Source: TMP-24 sp041397305 (lineage in GTDB: Bacteria > Pseudomonadota > Alphaproteobacteria > Rhodobacterales > Rhodobacteraceae). Taken from it: a stretch of DNA of 64,000 nt. The position numbers and the translations under genes were made by a program. Position 1 is the stretch's first letter. Every line of letters starts with the position of its first letter. The stretch is taken from assembly GCA_041397305.1 (NCBI GenBank), contig JAWKWX010000015.1, positions 8,873 to 72,872 on the forward strand, written 5' to 3'. Positions 36,093 to 45,864 of the stretch are shown piece by piece. Under the pieces are notes generated by a model that did no database searches, had not been told where the DNA came from, and saw nothing but the letters and a program-made list of their open reading frames with translations.

Positions 36093-38000
36093 TCACCATC
36101 CGCCGCCGCCGCCACCACCCCCGCCACGGAAACACCGCCACCCGCCGCGGAAAAGCCGGAGGAGGAGCTGCGCGGCGGCAGGGCGCTGGTGAAACTGTCC
36201 GAAAGCAGATCAGTCGATGTCCGAAACCTGGCCGGCAGTTTCCGCTTGCCCTGGTCGCGCCTGGCAGGCTCAGCCAGGGCGCAGAGGAAGCCGCCGCCTG
36301 CATGGTCCCGGCCGCGACCGGCGGCAAGGGCCAGGTCTGGAAGGCCCGGCTCCAGGGTTTTTCCATCACATGGCATAGGCAGAGCGTCTGAAATGTCGGG
36401 GCGACATTCTGGGCGCGCTCGTTATGTTCATGCGGTCTTCCTCGGCGACCGACAGATAGTGCCGCAGCCCTTCGATCTGGCCGTGCGCCTGGGCCCCTGT
36501 GGCGCGGGCGCCCATCGCGGTAGAAGAACAGGAGATCTGCACTGCAGAAGCGAGGCAAGCAAGGTCGGCGAGAAACGGGTCTTCCACACAGAATGGGCGC
36601 GGCCGGAACGGTCGGTGTTGACCACGCCTACCGCGGATGGCGGAGCCGAAGACGCTGGCTGATCTGCCTGACAGGCCTGATCCCCATTGCTTGCGACATT
36701 GACCCCGATGGCAGTGAGTATCCTGCCGCCAATCAGGAAGAAGGGCAGAGCGCAGCGATTGCGCGTCGGCTGGCTGATGATCAGCGCCGCCGCGATCACC
36801 GCCGCCGACAGGCCACCCCAGAATGATCCAGCCGGCGTTGTGGTGATAATGAGATAACACCGAGATGCTCGCGCCCAACCGATCGCTGGAACACCACCAT
36901 GATCGCGCGACGGCGCTGCCGTTCGCCCGCGACAGGGTCAGGGCCACCCCGGCCCCCAAGCCGGTTCAGGAAAGCGCCTTCGCCGACCGAAAGCGCTCCG
37001 TCGCCCGCGTTTCCGTCCGCTTCCACGCGACGGTATCGTCAACATCCTCGTCGACATATCCGCCGACGGCGAGGTTCAGGGCCAAACATGGCCTGTGAAC
37101 CCTGCTTCTTGAGCCCGGCGTTCCAGATGGGTCGGCGGTGAGCGCCGCGGAAGACCCTCCGGCGCGTCCCATGGCGGGCACGATCACGCCTTTGGGTCGC
37201 GCCCGACCCTGCGCCAGCTCGTCAGGTAATAGAGAAGGACGACCAGGCCCCGCCCGGCGATCGTGCGGTCGCCAGGATGGTCGCGGAGACAGCCCATTCC
37301 CGCCCGCGCGAGGGCGGCAGGACCACGCCCTTTGGCAGGCTCACCACAAACCGACAGACCCTCGCGCGGGCCAAGCGGCCCGGTGGTGACGAATGTAATT
37401 CTCGCGCCTGCCGGGCGAGATTTCTTGGGGTTGCCCCCCTGCGCCTGCGATCCATAGGGACCGGTATAGGCCGGCTGTCCGGTTGCCCGGCCACTCCTGC
37501 GGCAGATGGATCACCGCCTCGGCCGACCGGATCGGAAACAGCCATTCGCGCTGGTGGCGTCTGGCAGACTCGTCATGATTCTGCTCAGAACTGCACCCGC
37601 CGTTTTGTCCGTAGGTCAGAACATAGTCATGCACGCCGGGGTCGAGGAAAACCTCGGCGCGACCGAGATAGACGCGCACCATGCCGCTGCCGGTCTCTGA
37701 TCCGCGTTGCCTCGGGCTGACTGTCGCAGGCCGACACCAGCGAAGCCGGTGGTGGCGACTGGCCTGTCCGGTCGACGAAACCGTGTACGAAAGTCGCGGT
37801 AGATGCCGCGCCGGATCGTGACGCCTCGGCCCGACGGATCGCCTCCGTCACCGGAAATCGCCGTTCGCCATCACCTCCACATCGCTGGTGAAATTCAGGA
37901 TCTCTTCTTCCGCCAGAACCGGCCAGGGCGATCAGCGCGCGGCGAAGACCGCAGCGAATGGCCGCCCGACGAAACGCCGCACGAGCCGCTGAACGGGCAT
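36093..38000 (-). pseudogene. DUF2207 membrane protein, multiply frameshifted as given
   Basis: Starts MPVQRLVRRFVGRPFAA at 38000. Recognisable DUF2207 blocks in shifting frames include TEAIR, GIYRDF, VRVYLGRAEVFLDPGVHDY, EWLFPIRSAEAVIHLP, and a Gly/Ser-rich tail ending GGGGW before a TGA at 36093. It pairs with lemA upstream, as in many bacteria. The family has several transmembrane helices; function unknown. About 635 residues would be encoded if indels were repaired. Confidence 0.65.
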
Positions 38001-38549
38001 TTGAAGGACACTTTGGGTAGCGCCCGGTCGGCGGGGCCCTCCAGCTTCGAAATACCGGCCTTGGAAAAGCCGAACTGGTTGGCGATCAGGTTCGAGGGGA
38101 AGCTTTCCACTCACGTTCAGATCGCGGGTCGAGCCGTTGCGGTCAGCGCCGCGCCATCTGGATCTGGCTCTGATCGCCGAGAGCTGCGTCTGCAGGTCAC
38201 GGAAACTTCAGCGGCCTTGCGTCCGGATAGGCCTCGGCCACCGCCATCAGCCGCCGCCTGGAGCGCCTGACCGAGCATGCCTTCGGCGGCTGCCCGGCCC
38301 GCGATACGAGCCGGACGGAATGGCCTGCGCGCGGGTGCAACCTCGGTCACTTCGCGCAGCGCATCCTTTTCATGGGCGGCATAGCCCTTCACGGTCTCGA
38401 TCAGGTTGGGATCAGGTCGCCTCGGCGCTTGAGCTGGACGTCGATGCCGCTCCAGGCCTCCTGCACCGATTCGCCTCGCAGCCGCACGAGGCCGTTGAGG
38501 TGACGATGACATAACCGACGACAAGGACGACGAGCGCCGCCAGGATCAT
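38001..38549 (-). pseudogene. lemA: LemA-family protein, frameshifted as given
   Basis: The start MILAALVVLVVGYVIVTS (38549) is a transmembrane anchor. Further fragments: ESVQEAWSGIDVQLKRRGDLIP, NLIETVKGYAAHEK, then ESFPSNLIANQFGFSK and ALPKVSF at the end; one missing base in the TAA before the DUF2207 ATG appears to read through. LemA proteins are small membrane-anchored helical bundles of unclear role. Frame changes at several points match the poor sequence of the surrounding 7 kb. Confidence 0.72.
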
Positions 38550-38689
38550 GAAAAAGGTCTGCCGGCTCCTCCGCCGGTCGCTTTGCCGAGACGCTAGGCC
38601 TATCGGGGGGCGGCATGGAAGACGCTTCGTCGGGGAAAGGCTGGCGGCTTCCCTCCCGGTGGCCCGGGCGCTCAAGGCGTCTGGCGGTT

Positions 38690-39527
38690 CCGCTGCCATT
38701 CTCGGCCCTGATGCCGGACCGCCTCGACGGCCCGCCGATCGGCGACGGGGGTTCTGTTCCTCGACGCGGATGGCGACGGCAAGCGCACCGGCGGCGGTTG
38801 CCACTCGCGAACGTCAGCACCGTGACGCACGCGGGACGGATGGAGGAGGCTCGGGGCGCACGCCCTGGGCCGGATGGGCGGTTGTTACGGCCCCCGCCCG
38901 GAGAAGCTGCCTCGGGCGAATATTCAGGCATGGGGGCATCCGAGATGGATTGACCGCGACAGGCGGTATCGTCAACTCGCCCTATCGGTGAATCCTGGCG
39001 GGGCGAGATGTGTGTGGTGTGGATGGCGGTCATGTGCGCAGTCCATGGCGGACAGGTCGCTGTCCCGTCAAGTCGCAGGACAGATCGAGACGGCCCCCAT
39101 CACCTGCCTCGATCAATCAGCGGCATACGGCGTCGTCGCCTGCTCTGCCACATTCCCGTGTACGCTACGAGTGTTTTTGTGGGACCCATAGATGATGACG
39201 AACGCGAACGGGGCGAAGACGGTCAAGACGCTCGCGCAGCTCGGCATCCTCGAGATCGACCTGACGGACGATGACGCGATCGTGGCTCAGGACGGGTCGG
39301 TGATCGAGGGCCAGACGACCTATCGGAAATCGGACGGTTCCACGGGGACGGTGGCGCGCACGAGCCTTGTCGGCAAGGCGGACGGGCACCGGGTGACCGA
39401 GGTGATCACGATGGATGGAAGCGGCAAACCGGAGATTGCAACGGGCGGGGTGGCGATCGCCAAGGCGGGATGGCGACGTGGGACGTGGGGCGGTTTGACG
39501 GGCGTAAGGACGGGAGGGATTGGATGA
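38690..39527 (+). pseudogene. Fragment of a large RTX/calcium-binding secreted protein
   Basis: Plus-strand pieces read FLDADGDGKRTG (the LDLDGDG motif of RTX proteins), a WAGPDG stretch, then an open frame 39192-39527 with GAKTVKTLAQLGILEIDLTD and GQTTYRKSDGSTGTVA. These are blocks seen in the C-terminal region of long type I-secreted proteins of Rhodobacteraceae. Frames change before 39.19 kb. Both ends are missing, so this is a remnant rather than a gene. The final residues after about 39,470 look unrelated. Confidence 0.5.
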
Positions 39528-40279
39528 CGCTGAGGCGCAAGGCGTATTGTCGGGATACGGCATGGGAATGGCGGGTTGGCACCCACCCTATGGCGGCTAA
39601 ATCACCCAAACTGGGGATTGATCGTGCGGCAGATCAGCAGCGACAATCTATCTTTCTGTCCGCTCGCACAAGAGATCTGGCTACTGAAGCATGCGGTGGT
39701 TGGCGGCGCAGGAAATATTGCTCAACTGTTTTTCAAAATTTGCCAGAGATTTCTGAGGCAGACGGCACTGTCCAAAAACTTTATCCGTACTGGCGCATAC
39801 AGGGAGGCGGTATTAAGTGCAATTATATTATTACTGGCTTGAATTGAAGGTTGCAGTATTGGGAGGTGAAACCACCACGAAAGGACCTTCAAAGGCATCT
39901 ATCGATCTGGGAATGATTCATATGGCTGACTCCTTTAAACAAAGCACAGCGAGCGTTCCGACGATACATGAAGGTCAATTCGTTGTGTCGCTCAAATCGG
40001 GGCAAATTTGTTCGAGATTGAAGACACCAGATCGGCCGGCCCCACCCAAGATGATGTTGAGGAGATCGAAACACTGAAGGTGACGCTTGCTATTGGCTAG
40101 CATAGAGCTTCAATCGGCGACGTTGGGCTTTAATCTGATTGAAAAACATCACTGGACATTGTTGGCGGGAAATACTTCTTTGGCGAAGTTAACTTAGAGG
40201 AATAATCATGAGCTTGGTGGAAGATCGACCTCAGTGCGACCTCAGTGATCGGCGAAATTGGTGGGGTTTCTATTAGGTC
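39528..40279. other. 752 bp, AT-richer, no recognisable gene
   Basis: Composition drops markedly against the flanks. Short open frames exist on both strands (for example 39817-40077 plus) but none has a ribosome site, codon bias or motif that I can support. Probably acquired or decayed sequence. Confidence 0.5.
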
Positions 40280-40810
40280 GTGTTGACAAAAGGGATCTGA
40301 CAAGGCGCGCTGAACATGATTCAAGCTGGCATCTGCCATGGAGACCAGCTTGGCACGAGACTTGATGTCGGACGAGAATGCGTGTTTCACGTGCGCTTCA
40401 TCTTATGTCCGCGCCCCAAAAGGGCGCAAGCCCTGAACCATCGCGTTCTTCTGGATGGGATTTTCTGGACGGCACCGGATCGCTGTGGCGTGACCTGCCG
40501 GAAGAGTTCGAACCAGCGTCTATCGTCAGTTCCGGCGCTGAGTTTCGGCGGGGCTCTTGGGAGGATATCACGGAGGCCCTGAACGAGAGCGGGTTGGTCC
40601 CGGACGCCCTTCAGATGGTCGACGGCACCGTGGTCCGCCCACCATCAGGCAGCGGGGCGCCAAAGGGGGACCTGCCATGCAGGGCTTCGGCGCGGTCCAT
40701 TTGAAGCGCAAGCAAGGATGGGAGGAATGGGATGTCGTTGCAGGAGGCGCGGTGGATTTGCGCCTTGCCAGTCTGCGCGTCGTTCGTCGCCCGCTTCCGG
40801 CAGCATAAAC
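40280..40810 (+). pseudogene. IS5-type transposase remnant
   Basis: Pieces in two to three frames match the N-terminal half of IS5-family transposases: LNHRVLLDGIFW, then GTGSLWRDLPEEFEP, SWEDITEALNESG and ALQMVDGTVVR, followed by AKGGPAMQGFG in another frame. The DDE core is not complete. A terminal-inverted-repeat-like GGTCGTGTTGACAAA is at 40276 on the left; I find no matching right end. Inactive. Confidence 0.65.
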
Positions 40811-41553
40811 ACTACTTTGGTCGAAAGATCGCCGTGGCTGCCGTGCCGCTCTTCTTCCTAACGCCTTCCAGAACTAGGCGCGGTTTTCGTGCCAGCCGCC
40901 CGGAGAGAATTGTAGTGAGAATAGTTAAATTCCTTGCCAGCAGACCCACTACGTCGCATGGCATTCCTATTTGGTTTTGAGCACAAAATACCGGCAGCCT
41001 TCCGTTATGCCTGTTAAACAATGACGAAAAATTGGGCCAGAAATCAGAATTTCACTCTTTTAACGAGCGAATGTGTTGATCTGGCCTCGCTGATGAACCT
41101 GATGAAATTGCCCGCTTTTGTGCAAGGTTGAAATCAGGAGAGCTTGTAAATTTGTCAATTAGATCCATTTCAACTTTATGTGGGCGCGCTGTCTATTCAG
41201 TCGTTGGCGCAGATGAATGTGGTCTCATAAAAGTATGATATGGCGCAGACGCCAAATACTGTCAATTTGATTTGCCGTAGTGAGAAGGGGATTTCTTGGG
41301 CAACCTGACTATCGGTGTCAACGCGATCGGAAGTAGCTACGCGCATGCTTTCGTTGAGATCGGCTCTGATGATGTGACCGCCCCCCGGTCGGCCCACGGC
41401 GCCGATCCCGGACACAGCATCATGCATGCCGTCACCGGGCGCGCGTCCTGGGATCTGGGCGCCGAGGCTCACGGGCCAGCAAGCCGGATGCCGCCCGGCC
41501 GACAGATCGCAGGAAATTGACGCTGGGTTCTTGAGGTGACGCATCGTGACATA
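40811..41553. other. 743 bp left of the island, no recognisable gene
   Basis: Short frames on both strands (such as 41197-41544 minus) show no family resemblance. Composition is mixed, AT-richer to about 41.28 kb and GC-rich after. This is outside the tRNA-Phe island and may be an older insertion. Confidence 0.45.
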
Positions 41554-41611
41554 TCAGGGATTTAAGTGGTGCCCAGAGCCGGAATCGAACCAGCGACACG
41601 CGGATTTTCAA
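41554..41611. repeat. Left attachment repeat (truncated tRNA-Phe 3' end)
   Basis: A 58-bp sequence identical to 63941-63998. It includes, on the minus strand, the 3' 45 bases of tRNA-Phe: anticodon GAA loop side, T-arm GCTGGTTCGATTCCGGC, and CTGGGCACCA ending at 41567. After TTTTCAA it departs from tRNA sequence, so this copy is the displaced 3' end left by integration. Confidence 0.93.
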
Positions 41612-41736
41612 GCCGTCCACCGGCGCGGGAAATCAACCGGTTGCGCGGAATTTTCCTGTCAAACTCCCTACGGGAAATCAAGCACTTACGGGGCGACTGT
41701 CAAACCGGTTTTCCGGCGATCCGGGGCAAAGAAAAA

Positions 41737-41767
41737 CCGTCGAGGGGGCGGCCACCCACCTCGACGG
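41737..41767 (-). terminator. Minus-strand terminator just inside the island
   Basis: A 9-bp stem CCGTCGAGG / CCTCGACGG; on the minus strand it is followed directly by TTTTTC. It would end a leftward transcript starting somewhere in the HTH gene region (41.8 kb or beyond), yet no leftward gene is visible there. Confidence 0.6.
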
Positions 41768-41835
41768 CGCATTCGAAGTCACTGTCCTGACAGACTACCA
41801 AAGCGCGGACTCCGGCGCAATCACCGGGGGCCTGC

Positions 41836-42606
41836 ATGTCTGACATTCTGCCCTTCTGCCAGGTCAAGCTGCAGTATCTTCTCGACCTCGTCCTTGACCA
41901 GTCGCTCGACGACAACGCCTTCCGCGTTGCCGCCTATCTGGCGCTGACCCATGCCGACCATGACACCGGCGAATGCCATCCGTCCTTCGAGACGATCGGC
42001 ACGGCGCTTGGGCGGCACGCGAAATCGGTGAAGCGCGCGCTGAACAAGCCCGAGATGACACGCCACCTGACCGTCGTGCGCGGCACCAATCGCGGCAACG
42101 CCTCGCGCTACCGCCCGACCGAAGATGCCCTGCGGCGCGCCACGCAGCGGCGGCGGGAGGGGGACAAGATCGTCCCCCTTTCCCGGGTGAAAGGGGGACA
42201 ATCCTGTCCGCCCGAGGGGACATATCTGTCCGGAAAAGGGGGACAGGAACGCCCCCCGAACAAAGAAAAGGAACTTAAACCAAGAACGGCCGCTGCCGCG
42301 CCGGATTTGCCCGGGAAGGGGCAATCCGGCACAGCCCCGGCCCGCAGCGCGCCGCCATCGCCGTTGGTCTTCGTCCCGCAGGGCATCTGCTTTGCCCGCG
42401 ACTGGAACGACCGGCTGGCGCAGGAAGGGCTGGCGACACTCGACCGAAGCCTGCCCTTGGCGGTGAACGGCAACCATCGCGGCTTCTGGGTTCCAGCCCG
42501 AAGCCCCGCGCCAAGGGGAAGCCCGAAATGGCGTGAGCAGGTGCGACAGCTGCGCTGTCTTGCCGGGAAGGACGCCGGGCAGATGGAGCAGCGTCATGCG
42601 GGATGA
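41836..42606 (+). CDS. Helix-turn-helix protein of the mobilization/replication region
   Basis: A 256-residue protein with an N-terminal winged-helix region (about 20-95: FRVAAYLALTHADHD, then HPSFETIGTALGRHAKSVKR) of the type found in plasmid replication and regulatory proteins. The middle is polar and repetitive, the end basic. It lies just before mobC, as in small mobilizable plasmids of this family. It might be a replication initiator or a regulator; the sequence does not decide. ATG at 41836 after GGGGGCC. Confidence 0.65.
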   Translation: MSDILPFCQVKLQYLLDLVLDQSLDDNAFRVAAYLALTHADHDTGECHPSFETIGTALGRHAKSVKRALNKPEMTRHLTVVRGTNRGNASRYRPTEDALRRATQRRREGDKIVPLSRVKGGQSCPPEGTYLSGKGGQERPPNKEKELKPRTAAAAPDLPGKGQSGTAPARSAPPSPLVFVPQGICFARDWNDRLAQEGLATLDRSLPLAVNGNHRGFWVPARSPAPRGSPKWREQVRQLRCLAGKDAGQMEQRHAG

Positions 42607-42644
42607 GCAGGAAGCAAGGCGACCCGTGTCATACGCTGGCGCTT

Positions 42645-42692
42645 CTGACACGGGGCCCTGCGAGGGGTGGCAAGCCTCCCCTTCGAACCCCA
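42645..42692. other. Candidate oriT region before mobC
   Basis: GCTTCTGACACGGGGCCCTG is followed by a small inverted repeat AGGGG-TGGCAAGCCT-CCCCT at 42663-42682. It lies directly upstream of mobC and relaxase genes, the usual place of a transfer origin. There is no nick site I can identify with confidence. Confidence 0.35.
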
Positions 42693-43083
42693 ACGGCGCG
42701 GGCGCTGCCCGCGAGAGGCCCGCGCGGGCGCTGCCCGCGAGAGGCCCGCGCTGACGGACACCTTCGTGTTCCGCTGCACGGCGGCCGAGAAGGCCAAGCT
42801 TCGGCGAAAGGCCGAAGCGGCGGGCGTTCCGGTGGCGACCCTGCTGCGCGAGGCCCTTGGCCGCACAGATGCCCGCCGCCGCAAGCCCGCACCGCGCGTC
42901 GATCCGGCGCTGGTGCTTGCCGTCGGGCGGATCGGCGGCAACCTCAACCAGATTGCCCGCTGGCTGAACCGCGCCCATGCCGCTGGCCTCTCCCCCACGA
43001 TCGATGCGGTCGACGTCGCGCGCCGCCTTCTGTCGGTGGAGCGCCAGCTTGCCCAGCTCCTCGCCCAGGGCCGCGAATGCTGA
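42667..43083 (+). CDS. mobC: MobC-like relaxosome protein
   Basis: A 138-residue frame from a GTG at 42667; the conserved part begins near residue 29 (LTDTFVFRCTAAEKAKLRRK) and contains GRIGGNLNQIARWLNRA, the signature of MobC/MobS relaxosome accessory proteins that help open DNA at oriT. The exact start is uncertain because the first 28 residues are encoded by a tandem repeat. It overlaps the relaxase gene by 7 bases. Confidence 0.75.
   Translation: MASLPFEPQRRGRCPREARAGAARERPALTDTFVFRCTAAEKAKLRRKAEAAGVPVATLLREALGRTDARRRKPAPRVDPALVLAVGRIGGNLNQIARWLNRAHAAGLSPTIDAVDVARRLLSVERQLAQLLAQGREC
42696..42747. repeat. Two tandem 26-bp GC-rich repeats
   Basis: Two exact copies of a 26-bp unit containing GGGCGCTGCCCGCGAGAGG lie end to end at 42696-42721 and 42722-42747, in the 5' end of the mobC frame. 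Each unit holds the small palindrome GGGCGCTGCCC. Confidence 0.8.
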
Positions 43084-43991
43084 TCAAGTTCTTCCCCAAC
43101 GGACAGGGGCGCGGGTCCGGCCCCGTCGGCTACCTGATCGCGGATCAGGTTCTGGCCTACGATGCCAACCGCGACCTGATCCGCGATGCGGCTGGCCAGC
43201 CCACGCACACGATCCGAGACCCGCGCCCCGAGGTCCTGCGCGGCAACCCCGACCGGACCGAGGCGCTGATCGACGCCAGCCCCCATGCCTGGACCTACCG
43301 CGCCGGGGTCATCAGCTTTGCCGCCGACGACGCCCCGACCGAGGCGCAGCAGGTTGAGGTCATGGACGGCTTCGAAAAGCTCGCCTTCGCGGGCCTTGAC
43401 CCCGAGCAGTTCGACATCCTCTGGGTCCGCCACAGCCACGAAGGCCGCGTCGAGCTGCACTTCTGCACCCCGCGCCTCGACCTGTCCTCCGGCCGCAGCC
43501 TGAACATCGCCCCGCCCGGCTATAAGACTGCCTTCGACTCCTTACGCGACCTGATGAACCAAACGCACGGCTGGGCCGACCCGATGGACGCCCACCGCGC
43601 GCAGGAGGTGCAGCCCGTCCTCGAAACTCCCCAGCGCGCCAAGACCCGCGAGGAGGTCCAATCCTGGATCCTCGACGAGATTTCCGTCGGCACCATCACC
43701 GACCGCGCCAGCATGGTCGCGCTGATGACCGATGTCGGATTCACCGTCCCGCGTGCGGGCAAGGAATACCTCACCGTCCAGGACCCCGACACGGGTGAGC
43801 GCTGGCGACTGAAAGGAGACATCTTCCATGACGACTGGAAAGCCGACCCTGCGGCTCAGCGAGAGGCTGAACGCGGATTTGGAAGCCCTGCGGCACGAGA
43901 ACGCCGCCTTGATGGCATCCCAGCTGCAGAGCTTCAGGAGCGATTTGACTGCCATTGCGACGCACGCGCGCGATACAATCGAAGCCGATAG
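43077..43991 (+). CDS. mobA: MOB-type relaxase (MobA/VirD2-like)
   Basis: A 304-residue relaxase that would nick oriT and carry the strand on conjugal transfer. It begins MLIKFFPNGQGRGSGPVGYL; the metal-binding His motif reads VRHSHEGRVELHFC (H119, H121, H128). ATG at 43077 overlaps the mobC stop. The C-terminus is short and the gene ends 164 bp inside the next small gene. It has no coupling protein or type IV secretion genes with it, so the island could move only with help. Confidence 0.82.
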   Translation: MLIKFFPNGQGRGSGPVGYLIADQVLAYDANRDLIRDAAGQPTHTIRDPRPEVLRGNPDRTEALIDASPHAWTYRAGVISFAADDAPTEAQQVEVMDGFEKLAFAGLDPEQFDILWVRHSHEGRVELHFCTPRLDLSSGRSLNIAPPGYKTAFDSLRDLMNQTHGWADPMDAHRAQEVQPVLETPQRAKTREEVQSWILDEISVGTITDRASMVALMTDVGFTVPRAGKEYLTVQDPDTGERWRLKGDIFHDDWKADPAAQREAERGFGSPAARERRLDGIPAAELQERFDCHCDARARYNRSR

Positions 43992-44034
43992 GTTAAGCGA
44001 CACGGCCAAGGCAACGTGGTGGCGATACATCTAA
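43828..44034 (+). pseudogene. Small mobilization accessory protein, probably truncated
   Basis: A 68-residue frame overlapping the relaxase 3' end: MTTGKPTLRLSERLNADLEALRH, a coiled-coil helix. Proteins at this place in related modules usually go on to a transmembrane segment. Here the frame ends soon after DTIEADRLSD, and sequence after 44.0 kb is unrelated. A membrane segment of the expected sort is found at 46.1 kb on the other strand, so an inversion may have split the gene. Confidence 0.5.
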
Positions 44035-44152
44035 GTCCATAACGGAAACTCGTGAAGCAGACGTTGCCTATGATCAAGTTGAACGTTGGCTGGGGGCGGC
44101 CCAGCACACAGTCACTTCTCGGACGAATAGCAAGCTCACCGCCAGTCGCGGC

Positions 44153-45352
44153 CTACCGTTCCGGGAACAACCCCGGCATCCAATCGCTCGCCAGCCTCGC
44201 CGGAAAGCTCAGCCGCAGAGGCGCGCGTTGGGTGTCTGATTTCAGCGCCCCCACCGCCAGCAGTTCCGCCGTGACCTTTCTCGCCTGACGGTCGCTGACG
44301 CCGAGAAGGCCGGGCAGTGCTCCGCGTTCGACTTCGCCGGACATCAGCGCCTCGCGCATCACGATATCTGCGCCCTTGGCCAGCGCTCCTTTGCCCATCT
44401 CGCCTTTGCACCATGCCATGATCCGCTCGCGCAGGCGTTGCGGTTGCATCAGGGCTTCCATGAAGCGGACTTGGTCGATGCAGGCTTCAAGGAAGAAGGT
44501 CGCGAATTCGGCCAGGCGCTGTTCGGACAGGTTTCCTCGGCCGTCAGCGCCGCCGTGGCGGGGTTCGTCGGCGGCCATGAGGCGCTGCTTGTATTCAGCG
44601 TCGCGCCGGGCGAGGCCACGTGCGGCGGACCAGAGGCCTTCGGAGCCAACGCTTTCGCGCAGCATGGCATGGGCGACCATCCGCGAGACGCGGCCGTTCA
44701 GGTCGATGAACGGGTGGACCCATACAAGGCGATGGTGGGCGCAGGCGGTGGCGATGATCGCGCCGCTCCGGCCTTGGAGCCCGTACATCTTGCGCATGTG
44801 CGCCAGCAGGCGCGGCACGGCGCCGGGGCTGGGGGGTACGTGCTTGCCGACCTGGACAAAGTCCGTGCGGAATTGGCCAGGGACAATCGGGAGCTCTGCG
44901 CCGTCTGGTCTGTGTACGACGAGCAATTCTGGCGGCAGGTTCTGGCAGAAGCGGCGGTGGATTTCGCGCAAGCTGTTCGGAGCAAGCGGGTGGTCGGTCA
45001 GGCCGCCCGTGTCGATCCAGCGCTGCACCTCGATGTGGGCGACGGCTTCAAGCTGCAGGTTCCGTTTCTCGGCATCGGCGCTGAAATCCTTGTTCAGGGC
45101 GCGCTCGATGTCGATCGGGTGGGTGTTGTGGCCCTCGATCAGGTTCGAGTAGTAGCAGTTCATCGACCGGACGAGATCGGCTAACGGCGCGCGGATGCCT
45201 TCCGGCAAGGACGACCGTAGCCCTGAGGACTGGCTGGCGAGTTCGACGGCCAGGTCGTTCAACTGCGGCCGATACTTTGAAACTTCTTCAGGGATCAGTG
45301 GCTCGACGATGGTGATCGCTTCGCCCTTGTCTGCTATGGTGTCGGTCGACAT
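44153..45352 (-). CDS. Fic-family protein
   Basis: A 399-residue Fic protein. The catalytic loop is HPFIDLNGRVSR (213-224), against the canonical HPFx(D/E)GNGRxxR; the catalytic His, Asp and Arg are kept but Leu replaces the first Gly. An N-terminal inhibitory motif SNLIEG (69-74, S/TxxxE/G) suggests self-inhibition. The C-terminus is a winged helix (SDRQARKVTAELL). Fic enzymes usually transfer AMP to proteins; target unknown. Reads opposite to the mob genes and Zorya; ATG at 45352. May act as a defence or addiction gene. Confidence 0.85.
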   Translation of the reverse strand: MSTDTIADKGEAITIVEPLIPEEVSKYRPQLNDLAVELASQSSGLRSSLPEGIRAPLADLVRSMNCYYSNLIEGHNTHPIDIERALNKDFSADAEKRNLQLEAVAHIEVQRWIDTGGLTDHPLAPNSLREIHRRFCQNLPPELLVVHRPDGAELPIVPGQFRTDFVQVGKHVPPSPGAVPRLLAHMRKMYGLQGRSGAIIATACAHHRLVWVHPFIDLNGRVSRMVAHAMLRESVGSEGLWSAARGLARRDAEYKQRLMAADEPRHGGADGRGNLSEQRLAEFATFFLEACIDQVRFMEALMQPQRLRERIMAWCKGEMGKGALAKGADIVMREALMSGEVERGALPGLLGVSDRQARKVTAELLAVGALKSDTQRAPLRLSFPARLASDWMPGLFPER

Positions 45353-45561
45353 GGCGCCTCTTGATGTAAGGCTTGTGGGGCCTGTAGGAGTTCCGGTTTG
45401 TTTTCCGGGCTTGGCAAGGAGCTTAGCGCACTCAACATCAATTAAATAGGGAAAAAATCTGTAGCCATATCTCTAAGGAAGTTCGCTCAGTTCCGCCAAA
45501 AGTTCCGTTTCAAGTTCCGTTTCCTGCACCCGCTACAACTCATGCCCCCAGTCTTGTTCCC

Positions 45562-45864
45562 TCAGCGCCGCTTCAGCCGTTCTTCGGCGGCCTTCGCTTG
45601 CTTCAAGCTCTCGCTCAGCTGCCTGTCGATCGCGCCTAAGTTCGCCGCTTCGCTCAGCAAGCCACGCAAGGCCGTCATGTACTCGATCTGCGACCGAATG
45701 AGCAGCGCCACGCAATCGGCCAAGCCATCCATCCTCAGCCCCATCCGGTTGGTCGAGCGCGTTTCCAAGTCGCGTAAGGCCTGTGCCGAGGTTTCGGAGG
45801 CTGTCGCCAACCGTTCGACGTAGCCAAGCAATTCGCGCTCCAGCGCTGTCAGGGGCGTCTGCAT
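45562..45864 (-). CDS. Small coiled-coil protein, mobilization-associated
   Basis: A 100-residue, highly charged helical protein (MQTPLTALERELLGYVERL..., ending KQAKAAEERLKRR), resembling MbeD/MobS-type small proteins of mobilization modules. The start follows the upstream gene directly (TGAATG), so the two are co-transcribed. No firm family assignment. Confidence 0.55.
   Translation of the reverse strand: MQTPLTALERELLGYVERLATASETSAQALRDLETRSTNRMGLRMDGLADCVALLIRSQIEYMTALRGLLSEAANLGAIDRQLSESLKQAKAAEERLKRR

Noticed and set aside
42603..43076. Upstream extension of the relaxase frame to 42603
   Set aside because: The 158 added residues are low-complexity and read the mobC gene in another frame; the ATG at 43077 gives the conserved relaxase N-terminus.
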